DNA from: an uncultured Bacteroidales bacterium
Lineage (GTDB): Bacteria; Bacteroidota; Bacteroidia; Bacteroidales; P3
Direction of reading: 5' to 3'
DNA: 64,000 bases
NCBI GenBank assembly: GCA_937876865.1
Contig: CALEFF010000040.1
Coordinates: forward strand, 1 to 64,000
Of this stretch, positions 8,378-17,225 are shown one piece after another (position 1 is the first letter of the stretch; each line of letters starts with the position of its first letter). The translations under genes and the position numbers were made by a program. Below the pieces are notes generated by a model. That model saw only the letters and a program-made list of their open reading frames with translations, was not told the origin of the DNA and did not search any database.

Positions 8378-9151
8378 ATGCAAATTTCAGCAGTCATTAT
8401 TACCTTTAACGAAGAAGAAAACATAGCCTCCTGTATTGAATCAATAGAAGATGTTTGTGATGAAATAGTTGTTGTTGATTCACTTTCAACAGATAAAACT
8501 ATTGAAATAGCAAAAAAATATCCAAAAGTAAAGGTCTATTCTCAAAAATGGCTTGGATATGTTGATCAAAAAAATTATGCTAATTCTCTAACAACTTTTA
8601 ATACTATATTTTCTATTGATGCAGATGAATTGTTATCTAAACAACTAAAAGAAAGCATACTTAAACTCAAAGAATTAGATGAAAATCTCTTTAAAGTCTA
8701 TGAAGTTTCTCGTTTAACAAATTATTGTGGCAGTTGGATAAAACATTGCGGTTGGTATCCAGACAAAAAAATAAGAATATTCAATAAACAAAGTGTAAAG
8801 TGGCAAGGAGAACTTGTTCATGAAACATTATTTTTGCCAGAAAACACCCAAATAATTACACTAAAAGGAGATTTACTTCATTATTCATATAAATCAAGCA
8901 CCGACCACATTGAACGAATAAACAAATACTCAACACTAACAGCAAAAGAAGCTTTCAATCGTGGTAAAAAATCTTCTTGTTTTGACATTTGGTTTCGCCC
9001 AAAATGGAGATTTTTTAGAGATTACATAATAAAAAGAGGATTTTTGGACGGATACGCAGGCTATCAAGTATGTAAAATGTCTGCTTACATAACATTCTCT
9101 AAATATATCAAACTTAGAGAATACGTCAAAAAAGGAAAAATTACAAAATAA
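8378..9151 (+). CDS. Family 2 glycosyltransferase, WaaE/KdtX-like
   Basis: GT-A fold inverting glycosyltransferase of 257 residues. The N terminus has the nucleotide-sugar-binding motif ISAVIITFNEEENI (3-16), EIVVVDSLSTDKT (about 29-41), and the metal-binding DXD-like SIDADELL (about 84-91). The overall layout and the central KIRIFNKQSVKWQGELVHE segment match the WaaE/KdtX lipopolysaccharide-core glucosyltransferase group. It probably adds a sugar to lipid A core or another envelope glycan at the inner face of the membrane. Co-transcribed with rnfA and the 120-residue unknown gene; the functional link is not obvious. Confidence 0.88.
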   Translation: MQISAVIITFNEEENIASCIESIEDVCDEIVVVDSLSTDKTIEIAKKYPKVKVYSQKWLGYVDQKNYANSLTTFNTIFSIDADELLSKQLKESILKLKELDENLFKVYEVSRLTNYCGSWIKHCGWYPDKKIRIFNKQSVKWQGELVHETLFLPENTQIITLKGDLLHYSYKSSTDHIERINKYSTLTAKEAFNRGKKSSCFDIWFRPKWRFFRDYIIKRGFLDGYAGYQVCKMSAYITFSKYIKLREYVKKGKITK

Positions 9152-9160
9152 CTATTTATT

Positions 9161-9745
9161 TTATTTTCCGTTATACATATTCATTGTTCTATCCATTCCA
9201 ATAGTAGCGAAAGACTTGATTATATCGCAACACATATCCAATTTAGGATCTACAACAGCCATATCATCTCCCTCAATCTTTCCAAGAACAAAATCTACTT
9301 GTCTTCCTCTTGCAAAATTACTTCCTATTCCAAAGCGAAGTCTATTAAACTTATTATGTCCTAAACAAGCAATTATATCTTTTAATCCATTGTGTCCGCC
9401 ATCTCCTCCTCCCATTCTAAGACGTATTGTACCTAAATCCAAAGCCAAATCATCAACAATTACCAAAACATTCTCAATGGGTATTTTCTCTTTATCAATC
9501 CAATATTTTACAGCCTTACCACTAAGATTCATATAAGTAGTTGGCTTAACTAAAATAATCGTTCTTCCTTTTGTTTTCACCTCTGCAACAAACGCATGAC
9601 GGTCAATTGAGAACTTGTAATTATTAGCCTTATTATCAATATTCAAGTTCTTAACCATTCTATCAAGAACCATATACCCAATATTATGGCGAGTATTTTC
9701 ATATTCCGAGCCAGGATTTCCCAATCCTATTATCAAATATTTCAT
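9161..9745 (-). CDS. pth: Peptidyl-tRNA hydrolase
   Basis: Releases tRNA from prematurely dropped peptidyl-tRNA in the cytoplasm. The 194-residue length fits the bacterial Pth family. Active-site features are visible: LGNPGSEYENTRHNIG with Asn10 and catalytic His20, YMNLSG with Asn73, VIVDDLALDLG with the conserved Asp pair at 98-99, and GGDGGHNGLK. It lies downstream of rplY but a terminator (9753-9788) separates them. The pair rplY-pth next to prs is a common bacterial arrangement. It converges with the glycosyltransferase gene with only 9 bases between them and no clear hairpin. Confidence 0.97.
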   Translation of the reverse strand: MKYLIIGLGNPGSEYENTRHNIGYMVLDRMVKNLNIDNKANNYKFSIDRHAFVAEVKTKGRTIILVKPTTYMNLSGKAVKYWIDKEKIPIENVLVIVDDLALDLGTIRLRMGGGDGGHNGLKDIIACLGHNKFNRLRFGIGSNFARGRQVDFVLGKIEGDDMAVVDPKLDMCCDIIKSFATIGMDRTMNMYNGK

Positions 9746-9752
9746 AATCTAA

Positions 9753-9788
9753 AAAAATTAAAGGCTGTACAAAAAGAAGCACAGCCTT
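9753..9788 (-). terminator. Terminator between rplY and pth
   Basis: An 8-bp GC-containing stem pairs 9761-9768 with 9781-9788 (AAGGCTGT/ACAGCCTT). On the minus strand a T-rich tail follows (A run 9751-9757 on plus). It ends the prs-rplY transcript, perhaps leakily, because pth follows at once with no clear promoter of its own. Confidence 0.7.
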
Positions 9789-9815
9789 ATTTTTATGGAG
9801 AACATTTTTAAAATA

Positions 9816-10376
9816 TTATCTTCCAGCAGAAGCACGAGTAGGTTTAACCCAAACTACAACGCTTGATTTAACGTCCAACAATTCAACTTTTTCTATATTG
9901 ATTTGTTCAACTTTAACTCCTTGTGCAATTTCTAAATTATCAATAGAAACTTCTGCATATTGAGGGATATCGTTAGGCAATCCTTTAACTTTTAGTTTAC
10001 GTAATTTAAGCATAAGTTTACCCCCTTGTAATACCCCAGGAGCTGTACCAGTTGTTTTAACAGGTATTGAAACTGAAATTGGTTTATCGTCAAATATTTG
10101 TAAGAAATCAGCGTGTAACACCTCATCTGTTACAGGGTGATATTGGATTTCTTGTAAGATAGCCATACATTTGTTGCCTGAAATTTCTAATTCAACATAA
10201 TTAGTGTCAGGAGTAAACAACAATGGTTTGAATGCTTTTTGCGATACAGTGAATCTTACTTGTTCACCTTTTCCTCCGTAAACTACACAAGGCACTAATC
10301 CTTGTTTACGTAAAGCCTTAGCATCTTTTTTCCCTACGTTCTCTCTTAGAGAACCACTCATAGATACTGTTTTCAT
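9816..10376 (-). CDS. rplY: 50S ribosomal protein L25/general stress protein Ctc
   Basis: Ribosomal protein that binds 5S rRNA. The 186 residues have the long Ctc architecture: an N-terminal L25 domain (about 1-90, starting MKTVSMSGSLRENVGKKDAK with the typical KALRKQGLVPCVVYGG block) and a C-terminal TL5-type beta domain (about 95-180, with SIPVKTTGTAPGVLQGGKL). This two-domain form is usual in Bacteroidetes. It lies 45 bases downstream of prs, with which it is probably co-transcribed, a classic neighbour pair. Confidence 0.96.
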   Translation of the reverse strand: MKTVSMSGSLRENVGKKDAKALRKQGLVPCVVYGGKGEQVRFTVSQKAFKPLLFTPDTNYVELEISGNKCMAILQEIQYHPVTDEVLHADFLQIFDDKPISVSIPVKTTGTAPGVLQGGKLMLKLRKLKVKGLPNDIPQYAEVSIDNLEIAQGVKVEQINIEKVELLDVKSSVVVWVKPTRASAGR

Positions 10377-10421
10377 TTTCTTTTAAAGTTTTTTATTAAT
10401 TAATTTATAATTTTAATGGTG

Positions 10422-11408
10422 TTAAAATCTTTCTACAACACCTTTTTGTTTAACTGCTATTTCATAAAAGTCTGCAATAGATTCATAGTTTTCAACTCTT
10501 CTAATTGCTTCTGCAAAGATTGAAGCAGTTGAAAGAACTTTTATCTTGTCGCTTTGTCTCTTTAACGGAATTGTATCGGTTACTATCAATTCTTTCATAC
10601 AAGATTTTTCTATTTTTTCTATTGCATCTCCACTTAACACAGGGTGAGTAATCATTGCTCTTACACTTGCAGCACCACATTCGTTTATAAGTTCTGCTGC
10701 TTTACATAATGTATTTCCTGTGTCAATTATATCGTCAACTAAGATAACATGTTTTCCTTTAACATCACCTATAAGTTGCATTGTGCCTATTTCATTAGGT
10801 TTATTTCTTTGTTTGTAGCACATAACAAAGCCTGTACCCAATGTTTTTGCATATTGACTTGCACGTTTTGTTCCTCCAACATCAGGAGAAGCAAACAATA
10901 AATCTTCTGTTGCAACATCTTGACCTCTTAGATAAGGAATAAAAATTGAAGAAGCCAAAAGGTGATCAACAGGTATGTCAAAAAATCCTTGAATTTGATC
11001 TGCGTGTAAGTCTATTGTTATTACCCTGCTCACACCTGCTGTTTGCAACAAATCTGCCATAAGTTTTGCAGCGATTGGCACTCTTGGCTTATCTTTTCTG
11101 TCTTGACGAGCAAATCCAAAGTAAGGAATAACCGCAATTATCCTCTTTGCAGACGCTCTTTTTGCAGCATCAGCAAGCATTAACAATTCCATAATATTAT
11201 CACAAGGTGCAAACGTAGATTGAATGATAAAAACATCACAACCTCTTACATTTTGTTCAAAAGAAGGTTGAAACTCACCGTCTGCATATTGTAAAACAAT
11301 AGAGTTACCTAATGGTTTTTGGTAAACATCTGATATTTTCTTTGCTAAATACGCTGTTGCTCTACCTGTAAAAAGAGCTGTCGTATCTTTTTGTTCTTTT
11401 TCTGACAT
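10422..11408 (-). CDS. prs: Ribose-phosphate pyrophosphokinase
   Basis: Makes PRPP from ribose 5-phosphate and ATP for nucleotide, His and Trp synthesis. Visible family blocks are the flexible YADGEFQPSFEQNVRG, the FARQDRKDKPR catalytic segment, DLHADQIQGFFD and the PRPP-binding loop LVDDIIDTGNTLCKA. I chose the ATG at 11408 (328 residues). The open frame continues upstream to 11486, but that extension (Phe/Lys-rich) is not family-like and would start upstream of a TAACTTTG promoter box at 11445-11452. The gene is divergent from tRNA-Leu and heads a prs-rplY transcript. Confidence 0.95.
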   Translation of the reverse strand: MSEKEQKDTTALFTGRATAYLAKKISDVYQKPLGNSIVLQYADGEFQPSFEQNVRGCDVFIIQSTFAPCDNIMELLMLADAAKRASAKRIIAVIPYFGFARQDRKDKPRVPIAAKLMADLLQTAGVSRVITIDLHADQIQGFFDIPVDHLLASSIFIPYLRGQDVATEDLLFASPDVGGTKRASQYAKTLGTGFVMCYKQRNKPNEIGTMQLIGDVKGKHVILVDDIIDTGNTLCKAAELINECGAASVRAMITHPVLSGDAIEKIEKSCMKELIVTDTIPLKRQSDKIKVLSTASIFAEAIRRVENYESIADFYEIAVKQKGVVERF

Positions 11409-11444
11409 AACTTTTTCTAATATTGAAATTCCTTTTTCAGGTTG

Positions 11445-11452
11445 CAAAGTTA
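11445..11452 (-). promoter_or_regulatory. -7 promoter box of prs
   Basis: The minus strand reads TAACTTTG (full TAnnTTTG match), 36 bases upstream of the chosen ATG at 11408. It argues against the longer open frame as the true start. No good TTTG element lies upstream. Confidence 0.5.
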
Positions 11453-11490
11453 CGCACATTTTCTTAAACTTAAAAAAAAAACGCAAATTA

Positions 11491-11521
11491 TTTGCTACTT
11501 AAAAAAAAAGTAGTACTTTTG
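11491..11521 (+). promoter_or_regulatory. Promoter of tRNA-Leu
   Basis: TTTG (11491-11494), exactly 19 bases, then TACTTTTG (11514-11521): a perfect match to the Bacteroidetes promoter consensus. It ends 22 bases before the first base of the mature tRNA. Confidence 0.8.
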
Positions 11522-11543
11522 CAAACGAATTTGAGTTGCAAAC

Positions 11544-11627
11544 GCATCTGTGGCGGAATAGGTAGACGCGCTAGACTCAAAATCTAGTGGGGTAACACCC
11601 GTGCCGGTTCGATTCCGGCCAGATGTA
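11544..11627 (+). tRNA. tRNA-Leu (anticodon CAA)
   Basis: An 84-base class II tRNA. The acceptor stem GCATCTG pairs with CAGATGT, with the G1-U72 wobble seen in bacterial tRNA-Leu, and the discriminator base is A. The anticodon stem CTAGA/TCTAG encloses the loop CTCAAAA, giving anticodon CAA (11578-11580) for UUG codons. A long variable arm (GTGGGGTAACACCC region) and the T loop GGTTCGATTCC are present. The CCA end is not encoded (bases after A are CTT). It has its own promoter and terminator. Confidence 0.97.
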
Positions 11628-11636
11628 CTTGATTGA

Positions 11637-11669
11637 AAGGAGAGAGTTGAAAAATTCTCTCCTTTTTTT
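11637..11669 (+). terminator. Terminator of tRNA-Leu
   Basis: A stem pairs GGAGAGA (11639-11645) with TCTCTCC (11656-11662). A T7 run and C follow, 10 bases past the tRNA end. Confidence 0.85.
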
Positions 11670-11722
11670 CTTTGTTTTTTTAAAAAAAAGTAAAGAAAAA
11701 ATTCAAAAAAGCAAAGAAAAAA
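11670..11722 (-). terminator. AT-rich CTTTG/CAAAG terminator region of the HhH protein gene
   Basis: On the minus strand, downstream of the gene ending at 11734, the motif TTTTTTCTTTG/C recurs with T and A runs that can pair (CTTT...AAAG). The same kind of element occurs at 42217-42246 and 54455-54535. Pairing is almost entirely A-T, so function as a terminator is only moderately supported. Confidence 0.4.
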
Positions 11723-11733
11723 TTTTAAAAAAC

Positions 11734-13719
11734 TTAGAGTTTTATATGTAATTGAAAGCCAATGTCTTGTTTGTGCGAAGAAGGTATTTGATCGTTGCCT
11801 GATGATATAATTTCTTTATTGGTAAAAAGTGTAATTGCATAACGAAGAGAAATTCCAATACGCTTTGAGAGATTTGTTTTCAAGAACAAATATGCTCTAT
11901 GTCCTTTATCATAAAACAAAGCTGTGGAATAATTCAACGGGAGGTTATATTCGTAAACAGAAAAATGATTATCATAGTTTTTTGTATCAAAATATGCATA
12001 TCTTAAATTGATTTGCAAAGGAAAATTTTTTGTTTTATATATTCCTTCCACAAGAAAATAATAACCATTATTTGTATTTGATTCATAATTATTGGTATGA
12101 GAATAGCCTGCTCTTGAATGCAATTGTAAATTGTTTGTTATCTCGGTTTGAAAATAAAGTTGAAGTTGTTGAAGTATATTAAAATGCAGAATTTCTTTAT
12201 TTTCAATTTCTACATCTTCTTCTCTATTATTGAACTTATAGGTTAATCTCAAATAAGTTGTTTGATTTGGATTGTAATTTATCTCACCCCTTATCTTCAA
12301 TCCCATTGCTCCTTCTTGGCTTATATAGGTTTTATACGGAAATTTAAATAAATCGGTTGCTATATAGTAGTTTAACTTATGATTTACTCTGTGAGCAAAA
12401 TTAAGATTAAAGCCTTGTTCGTTCGCAACTTTTGATTGAACGCCTAAGGCATTGGAATAGAAATTTTGATAATCTTTTTCATAATTTCTTATTGAGGCAG
12501 AAAGTGTTGTTTTATAGGCAAGATTTATTTGCAGACCTAATATTGAAGCGGTAGCTTTGTTTTGACTCATTGAAACTTCTGTAAATACTCTCATTCTTTT
12601 GTAAAGATAGGACGCATTGACTGATGCTACACTATTTTGTTTACCTGAAAAATAATATTGTTGATATTCTTGCGAGGAATGTTTTATTGAGTCTGCGTAA
12701 TCGTAATAAAGAAGGGTTGTTCCTAATTGCAAGCCTTTATTTTCATAGTTTAAATGTCCTCCTATCATTCTTGCAAGGTTAGAATCCTTTTTCAAAAGTT
12801 CCGATTCTGTCCTATGTAAACCTGTTGTAAGAATACTTCCCGAATAATCTATCTTATCCATACTTGCAAACAAGAAAAGATTGGTATTCCACAACTTTAT
12901 ATTTGTCGCAACACCTTTATTATAACCATATTCTGTGCTTGAATTATGTGGTTTTATACCAAAATTCTTGTTTTTTAAAGTTGCGTCATTATTTAAATAG
13001 GAAAGAGAAAATCCTTGCCCTATTGCCAATCCTTCTCCAAAGTTTAGACGATAATCTCCTATAGTAAGTTGTTTCAAAACACCTATTTCTCTTATTGTGA
13101 ATTGCATTGAATAATAATCCACAAAGGAAGGCTCTCCTGCATCTTTATCTCCCACAAAGGACAACTCCAATCTATCGAAATAATTAAACTTATATCTAAT
13201 CTGTGAAGCGAAAGGCTGACCTTTATAGCCTTTTTTATCTCTGTCTTCTCTTAAATAACCCTTTGATTTTTCTAATACTTGTTTATATTGTGTACGGATT
13301 TCGTGATTTGCTTTTGTAAAAACCGAATCTAATCGAAGAGATGGTTTCCAATCTATTGGTTTTACACATATAAAGTCTTTTATTTCATCTATTTGCGTTG
13401 TAGTAAAACCATTGATTACCGATAATTCATAAATGCTTTTTAACTCTCCTGTTTCTCTTATGTAATGTTGAAGCGAAAAAATTTGGAAATCATCTAAGCC
13501 TAAGAGTTGTAAATCGGCTTGTTTTGCAGAATTTAAATTAAGTGGATTTGACTTTAAGGAGTAGAGTTGTTCTATTAATTCTTCTTTTGCCTCAGAGGAA
13601 ATCTCCATATCCTCAATTTGTCTAATTCTGCTTTGAATAAAATCATTTGTTGTTTGCGAAAACAAAGGATATGAAAAAAGCATAAGACAAAATAAGAAAA
13701 AGAATATTCCGTATTTCAT
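11734..13719 (-). CDS. Secreted helix-hairpin-helix protein with a large outer-membrane-like C-terminal region
   Basis: A 661-residue protein with a signal peptide (about 1-21, ending LFSQ). Next comes a ComEA-like helix-hairpin-helix pair (about 55-115: NPLNLNSAKQADLQLLGL ... LKSIYELSVINGFT ... IDEIKDFICVKP). The long remainder (about 130-661) is rich in alternating aromatic/polar strands such as LRLTYKFNN and LQLHSRAGYSH, as in a beta-barrel. The last residues (IGFQLHIKL) fit a barrel end. HhH motifs normally bind DNA non-specifically, so an HhH at the periplasmic entrance of an outer-membrane barrel is notable. The family is common in Bacteroidetes but I know no proven function. Follows the ribonucleotide reductase gene by 25 bases. 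Confidence 0.75.
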   Translation of the reverse strand: MKYGIFFFLFCLMLFSYPLFSQTTNDFIQSRIRQIEDMEISSEAKEELIEQLYSLKSNPLNLNSAKQADLQLLGLDDFQIFSLQHYIRETGELKSIYELSVINGFTTTQIDEIKDFICVKPIDWKPSLRLDSVFTKANHEIRTQYKQVLEKSKGYLREDRDKKGYKGQPFASQIRYKFNYFDRLELSFVGDKDAGEPSFVDYYSMQFTIREIGVLKQLTIGDYRLNFGEGLAIGQGFSLSYLNNDATLKNKNFGIKPHNSSTEYGYNKGVATNIKLWNTNLFLFASMDKIDYSGSILTTGLHRTESELLKKDSNLARMIGGHLNYENKGLQLGTTLLYYDYADSIKHSSQEYQQYYFSGKQNSVASVNASYLYKRMRVFTEVSMSQNKATASILGLQINLAYKTTLSASIRNYEKDYQNFYSNALGVQSKVANEQGFNLNFAHRVNHKLNYYIATDLFKFPYKTYISQEGAMGLKIRGEINYNPNQTTYLRLTYKFNNREEDVEIENKEILHFNILQQLQLYFQTEITNNLQLHSRAGYSHTNNYESNTNNGYYFLVEGIYKTKNFPLQINLRYAYFDTKNYDNHFSVYEYNLPLNYSTALFYDKGHRAYLFLKTNLSKRIGISLRYAITLFTNKEIISSGNDQIPSSHKQDIGFQLHIKL

Positions 13720-13744
13720 CTTATGCTTTTAAAATTATAATTTC

Positions 13745-16387
13745 TTAACTACATTTGCTCCAACCGCAAGAAGCACATTGCTTACAGCCTCCTGTATATA
13801 TTACAGCATCGCCACATTGTGGGCATTTTTCTCCTTCAACCACTGTTCCGTCTTTTACATAACGTTTCAAGGCACGAGCAATTCCATTCTTCCAAGTATT
13901 GATTGTATCTGTATCAAGAGTTAGTTTAGATACTAATTCTATTACATTTTGAATTGGCATTCCATGACGAAGAATTCCAGAAATAAGTTTTGCATAGTTC
14001 CAATATTCTTTTTTGAACATTCGCGACAATCCTTCAATTGTTACTTTATATCCATCTTGGTCAAGGAATTGGAAGTCATATCTTGCAGGCATATTACCTT
14101 CTTTTACTCTAATTACCCAACCCTTATCAACCGATGGATGTAAAAGAAAGTTTTCTGCTTTTCCTGAGAATATTTCGTATGGTCTTCCTTCATATAAACC
14201 TACAACTGCAATCCATTTTTCTTTGTCATTTTGGAAACGAATTATCTCTGCGTCTAATTTTTTAGGACGTTTTGGTGCTTTTGTTTCTGTAAAAGACGAA
14301 GTTTCTTTTGTAGAATGAGAAACCAACACACCATCTCTTGAACCATCTCTATAAATAGTCATTCCCTTACAACCAGATTCCCATGCAGTTTGATAAATCT
14401 GTGCAACTACTTCTTCTGTTGTTTCCTTAGGAATATTAACTGTTACAGAAATTGAATGATCTACCCATTTTTGTATTGCACCCTGCATTTTCACTTTATT
14501 AACCCAATTAATATTGTTTGCAGTTGCATTGTTATATGGAGATAAAGCTATAATTTCTTGCAATTTAGCCTCAGGAAGTTTTTCTAATGATTTCACATCA
14601 TATCCGTTTATTTCTGCCCATACTGCAAATTTATGATGCAACACATTATATTCTTCCCAAGCTTGTCCTTCTTTATCGTAGAATGAAATAGTCGCATTGC
14701 TGTCATTTGGATTTACTTTTCTTCTACGTTTATAAGAAACCAAGAATGCAGGCTCTATTCCGGAAGATGTTTGAGTGCATATACTCACACTACCTGTTGG
14801 AGCTATTGTAAGCAATGCAATATTTCTTCTTCCGTGTTCTAACATCATTTTATATAAATCTGCATCTACGGATTTTAATCTTTGAATAAATGGATTATTT
14901 TTTTCTAATTTTGAATCATAGATTGGGAATGAACCTCTATCTCTTGCCATTAAAGATGATGAACGATAAGCTGAGCAAGCTAAGGTTTTGTGAACTTCAA
15001 CCGAGAAATCTATCGCCTCATCGCTACCGTATGTTAATCCCATCGCAGCTAACATATCCCCTTCGGCTGTTATTCCAAATCCTGTACGTCTTCCCTCTAA
15101 GCATTTCAACTTAATATTTAACCAAAGATTCTTTTCAACTCTCTTTATTTCATCATCTTCAGGGTCAGACTCTATTTTTTCTAATATTTTCTCAATCTTC
15201 TCAATTTCTAAATCGATAAGGTCGTCCATAAGCTTTTGTCCCTTTTGAACATGTTCAGAGAATAATTCAAAATCAAACTCTGCCTTATCGGTAAACGGAT
15301 TCTTAACGTATGAATATAAGTTAATAGCCAATAATCTACAACTATCGTATGCACACAATGGTATTTCTCCACAAGGATTTGTAGAAATAGTTTTAAAACC
15401 AAAAGAAGCATAACTATCAGCAACAGATTCACGGATTATTGTATCCCAGAATAAAACGCCAGGCTCTGCACTTTGCCAAGCATTTTTAATAATCTTTTTC
15501 CACAATGCTCTCGCATCTATTTCTTTTACAACAGAAGGATTTTTAGAATCAATAGGATATTGTTGTTTGTATGGCTTTCCACTTACAACACAACGCATAA
15601 ACTCATCGTCTATTCTAACAGATACGTTTGCACCTGTTATCTTTCCTTGTTCCATCTTTGCATCTATGAAATCTTCTGCATCAGGGTGCTTAATTGATAT
15701 TGACAACATCAAAGCACCTCTACGACCTCCTTGTGCAACTTCTTTTGTTGTGTTGGAATATCTTTCCATAAAAGGAACAATACCTGTTGAAGTAAGAGCT
15801 GAGTTTTTAACAGGAGAGAATTTAGGTCTAATATGAGAAAGATCATGTCCTACTCCGCCCCTTCTTTTCATCAATTGAACTTGCTCTTCATCAATTTTTA
15901 AAATTCCACCATAAGAATCCGAGTTTGCTGCATTACCAATCACAAAACAATTTGATAAAGAAACCACTTGAAAGTCATTTCCTATACCAGACATAGGGCT
16001 TCCTTGTGGAATTATGTATTTGAAGTCTTTAAGCAACTCATAGATTTCTTGTTCTGAAAGTGGATTTTCATACTTATTCTCAATACGAGCAAATTCCTTT
16101 GCTAAACGTCTGTGCATTTGATCAGGATTAAGCTCATAAATCTTTTCACCATCTCTCAACGCATATTTATTTACCCACACATCTGCTGCCAAAGCATCTC
16201 CTTTAAAGTACTCTGACGATGATTTTATAATCTCTTCTCTTTCTAAAACTGTCTTAGACATATCTTTCTCTTCTGTTTTCTTATTATATTTCTTTGGTTT
16301 TTGTTCCATAAGAGGCTTACTCAAAAGCGATTCTGCATTGAGTGTTTTATCATTCTCTTCCTCCATTTGAAACAAAACCCATTCCAT
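13745..16387 (-). CDS. nrdJ: Adenosylcobalamin-dependent (class II) ribonucleotide reductase
   Basis: Reduces ribonucleotides to deoxyribonucleotides using a cobalamin-derived radical, so it works with or without oxygen. Recognisable blocks in the 880 residues are GSPMSGIGNDFQVVSLSNCF near 135-150, the active-site segment STNPCGEIPLC, TIAPTGSVSICTQTSSGIEP, and a C-terminal TSCPD-like domain. It ends in a zinc-ribbon/redox tail (CPQCG ... CKQCASCGWSKC). This matches the long NrdJ group with the Cys-rich tail. The ATG at 16387 is used because a -7 box lies just upstream; an internal ATG at 16309 is an alternative, since residues 1-40 look non-conserved. No nrdAB or nrdDG is in the window. Confidence 0.92.
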   Translation of the reverse strand: MEWVLFQMEEENDKTLNAESLLSKPLMEQKPKKYNKKTEEKDMSKTVLEREEIIKSSSEYFKGDALAADVWVNKYALRDGEKIYELNPDQMHRRLAKEFARIENKYENPLSEQEIYELLKDFKYIIPQGSPMSGIGNDFQVVSLSNCFVIGNAANSDSYGGILKIDEEQVQLMKRRGGVGHDLSHIRPKFSPVKNSALTSTGIVPFMERYSNTTKEVAQGGRRGALMLSISIKHPDAEDFIDAKMEQGKITGANVSVRIDDEFMRCVVSGKPYKQQYPIDSKNPSVVKEIDARALWKKIIKNAWQSAEPGVLFWDTIIRESVADSYASFGFKTISTNPCGEIPLCAYDSCRLLAINLYSYVKNPFTDKAEFDFELFSEHVQKGQKLMDDLIDLEIEKIEKILEKIESDPEDDEIKRVEKNLWLNIKLKCLEGRRTGFGITAEGDMLAAMGLTYGSDEAIDFSVEVHKTLACSAYRSSSLMARDRGSFPIYDSKLEKNNPFIQRLKSVDADLYKMMLEHGRRNIALLTIAPTGSVSICTQTSSGIEPAFLVSYKRRRKVNPNDSNATISFYDKEGQAWEEYNVLHHKFAVWAEINGYDVKSLEKLPEAKLQEIIALSPYNNATANNINWVNKVKMQGAIQKWVDHSISVTVNIPKETTEEVVAQIYQTAWESGCKGMTIYRDGSRDGVLVSHSTKETSSFTETKAPKRPKKLDAEIIRFQNDKEKWIAVVGLYEGRPYEIFSGKAENFLLHPSVDKGWVIRVKEGNMPARYDFQFLDQDGYKVTIEGLSRMFKKEYWNYAKLISGILRHGMPIQNVIELVSKLTLDTDTINTWKNGIARALKRYVKDGTVVEGEKCPQCGDAVIYTGGCKQCASCGWSKCS

Positions 16388-16409
16388 AAAACCTTACTTA
16401 AATTTGTAG

Positions 16410-16417
16410 CAAAAATA
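16410..16417 (-). promoter_or_regulatory. -7 promoter box of the class II ribonucleotide reductase gene
   Basis: The minus strand reads TATTTTTG, 22 bases upstream of the ATG at 16387; the leader would be short. No clear TTTG partner. No cobalamin riboswitch is recognisable in the space available. Confidence 0.4.
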
Positions 16418-16675
16418 CAAAGAAGATTTGTTCTAAATTATCAATAATTATTCATACTTATTAACAATGTTTTTTACAAACCTAACTAAACCTTTGATAA
16501 GACAAAGAAAGTAATTGTTAAAAAAATATTTTCGTTATTTAAATTTGAAAAAAAAGTTGTAAAAAAAGTGATAATTTCTATAAGAAGCTTTTTTATTTTT
16601 CTAAACTAAGTATATTTTAATTTTTTCCTATTGTTTAAGTCTGTTTTAATCTGTTTAAAATAGTATTTTAATGCG

Positions 16676-16716
16676 TTCGTACTACTAATTTAATCAGATT
16701 AAACTAATAGTACGAA
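16676..16716. repeat. 41-bp near-perfect palindrome upstream of the DUF6078-like gene
   Basis: Two 20-base arms (TTCGTACTACTAATTTAATC at 16676-16695 and its complement at 16697-16716) flank one central A and differ at only two positions. No T run follows, so it does not look like a terminator. It sits 56 bases upstream of the ATG at 16773, with related TCTGTTTTAATCTGTTTAAA sequence just upstream (16640-16660). It could be an operator for a dimeric regulator, a cruciform, or a recombination site. The rest of 16388-16772 is very AT-rich and shows no gene. Confidence 0.7.
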
Positions 16717-16772
16717 GCTGATGTAATGTAATAAAGTGATAGTTTTTTGCGTTTTAATAATAAAATAATAGT

Positions 16773-17198
16773 ATGGAAATAGATATTAATTTTGAAAACA
16801 GACCTAATAGTTTCATTGTTTGTTGGAATGAGAAATGTTTACTTGGAGAAAAATGTTTAAGAAGAATAGTCGCTCTTAGAAATAGCGAGGATAGTGATTT
16901 GATGGTTGCAGTTAATGTTTTGAAATTCAACGAAACAAATTGTAAATATTTCTTAGAAAATAAAAAAGTAAGAGTTGCATACGGCATGAAGAATTCTTTT
17001 GAGGAGGTTAAAGCGAAAGATATTGTTAATATGCGAAAAGAATTGATTCAACACTTCGGTCATACTTATTATTACGAAAGAAGAAACGGCAAAATGCCAA
17101 TTACCCCAGAAGATCAAGAGTATATCGCAAATCTTTTCTCTTCCTACGGCTACGAAATTGTGTTTGATGAAATCAGAGAAGAGACTTTGTGGAAGTAA
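16773..17198 (+). CDS. DUF6078-like protein of unknown function
   Basis: A 141-residue soluble protein. From memory it matches the Bacteroidales DUF6078 pattern: an N-terminal Cys motif (CWNEKCLLGEKCLRR, Cys spaced 5 and 6), a middle NCKYFLENKKVRVAYGMKNS block, HFGHTYYYERRNGKMPITPEDQ, and a closing SSYGYEIVFDEI. The function of this family is not known; the Cys/His content could bind a metal. It is followed by a nuclease-like gene 93 bases downstream with its own promoter box. A related 3' fragment occurs past that gene (18380-18469). Only a weak promoter-like TAGTTTTTTG is seen upstream. Confidence 0.7.
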   Translation: MEIDINFENRPNSFIVCWNEKCLLGEKCLRRIVALRNSEDSDLMVAVNVLKFNETNCKYFLENKKVRVAYGMKNSFEEVKAKDIVNMRKELIQHFGHTYYYERRNGKMPITPEDQEYIANLFSSYGYEIVFDEIREETLWK

Positions 17199-17225
17199 GC
17201 CTTAGTTTATTTCCAATAAAATAAA

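Noticed and set aside
11409..11486. Longer N terminus for prs
   Set aside because: The extra 26 residues are not family-like and the upstream ATG lies before the promoter box at 11445-11452.
16388..16772. A structured regulatory RNA such as a cobalamin riboswitch for the class II reductase
   Set aside because: The space upstream of the reductase start is AT-rich with a promoter box almost at the ATG; no B12-box-like or conserved riboswitch core is recognisable.
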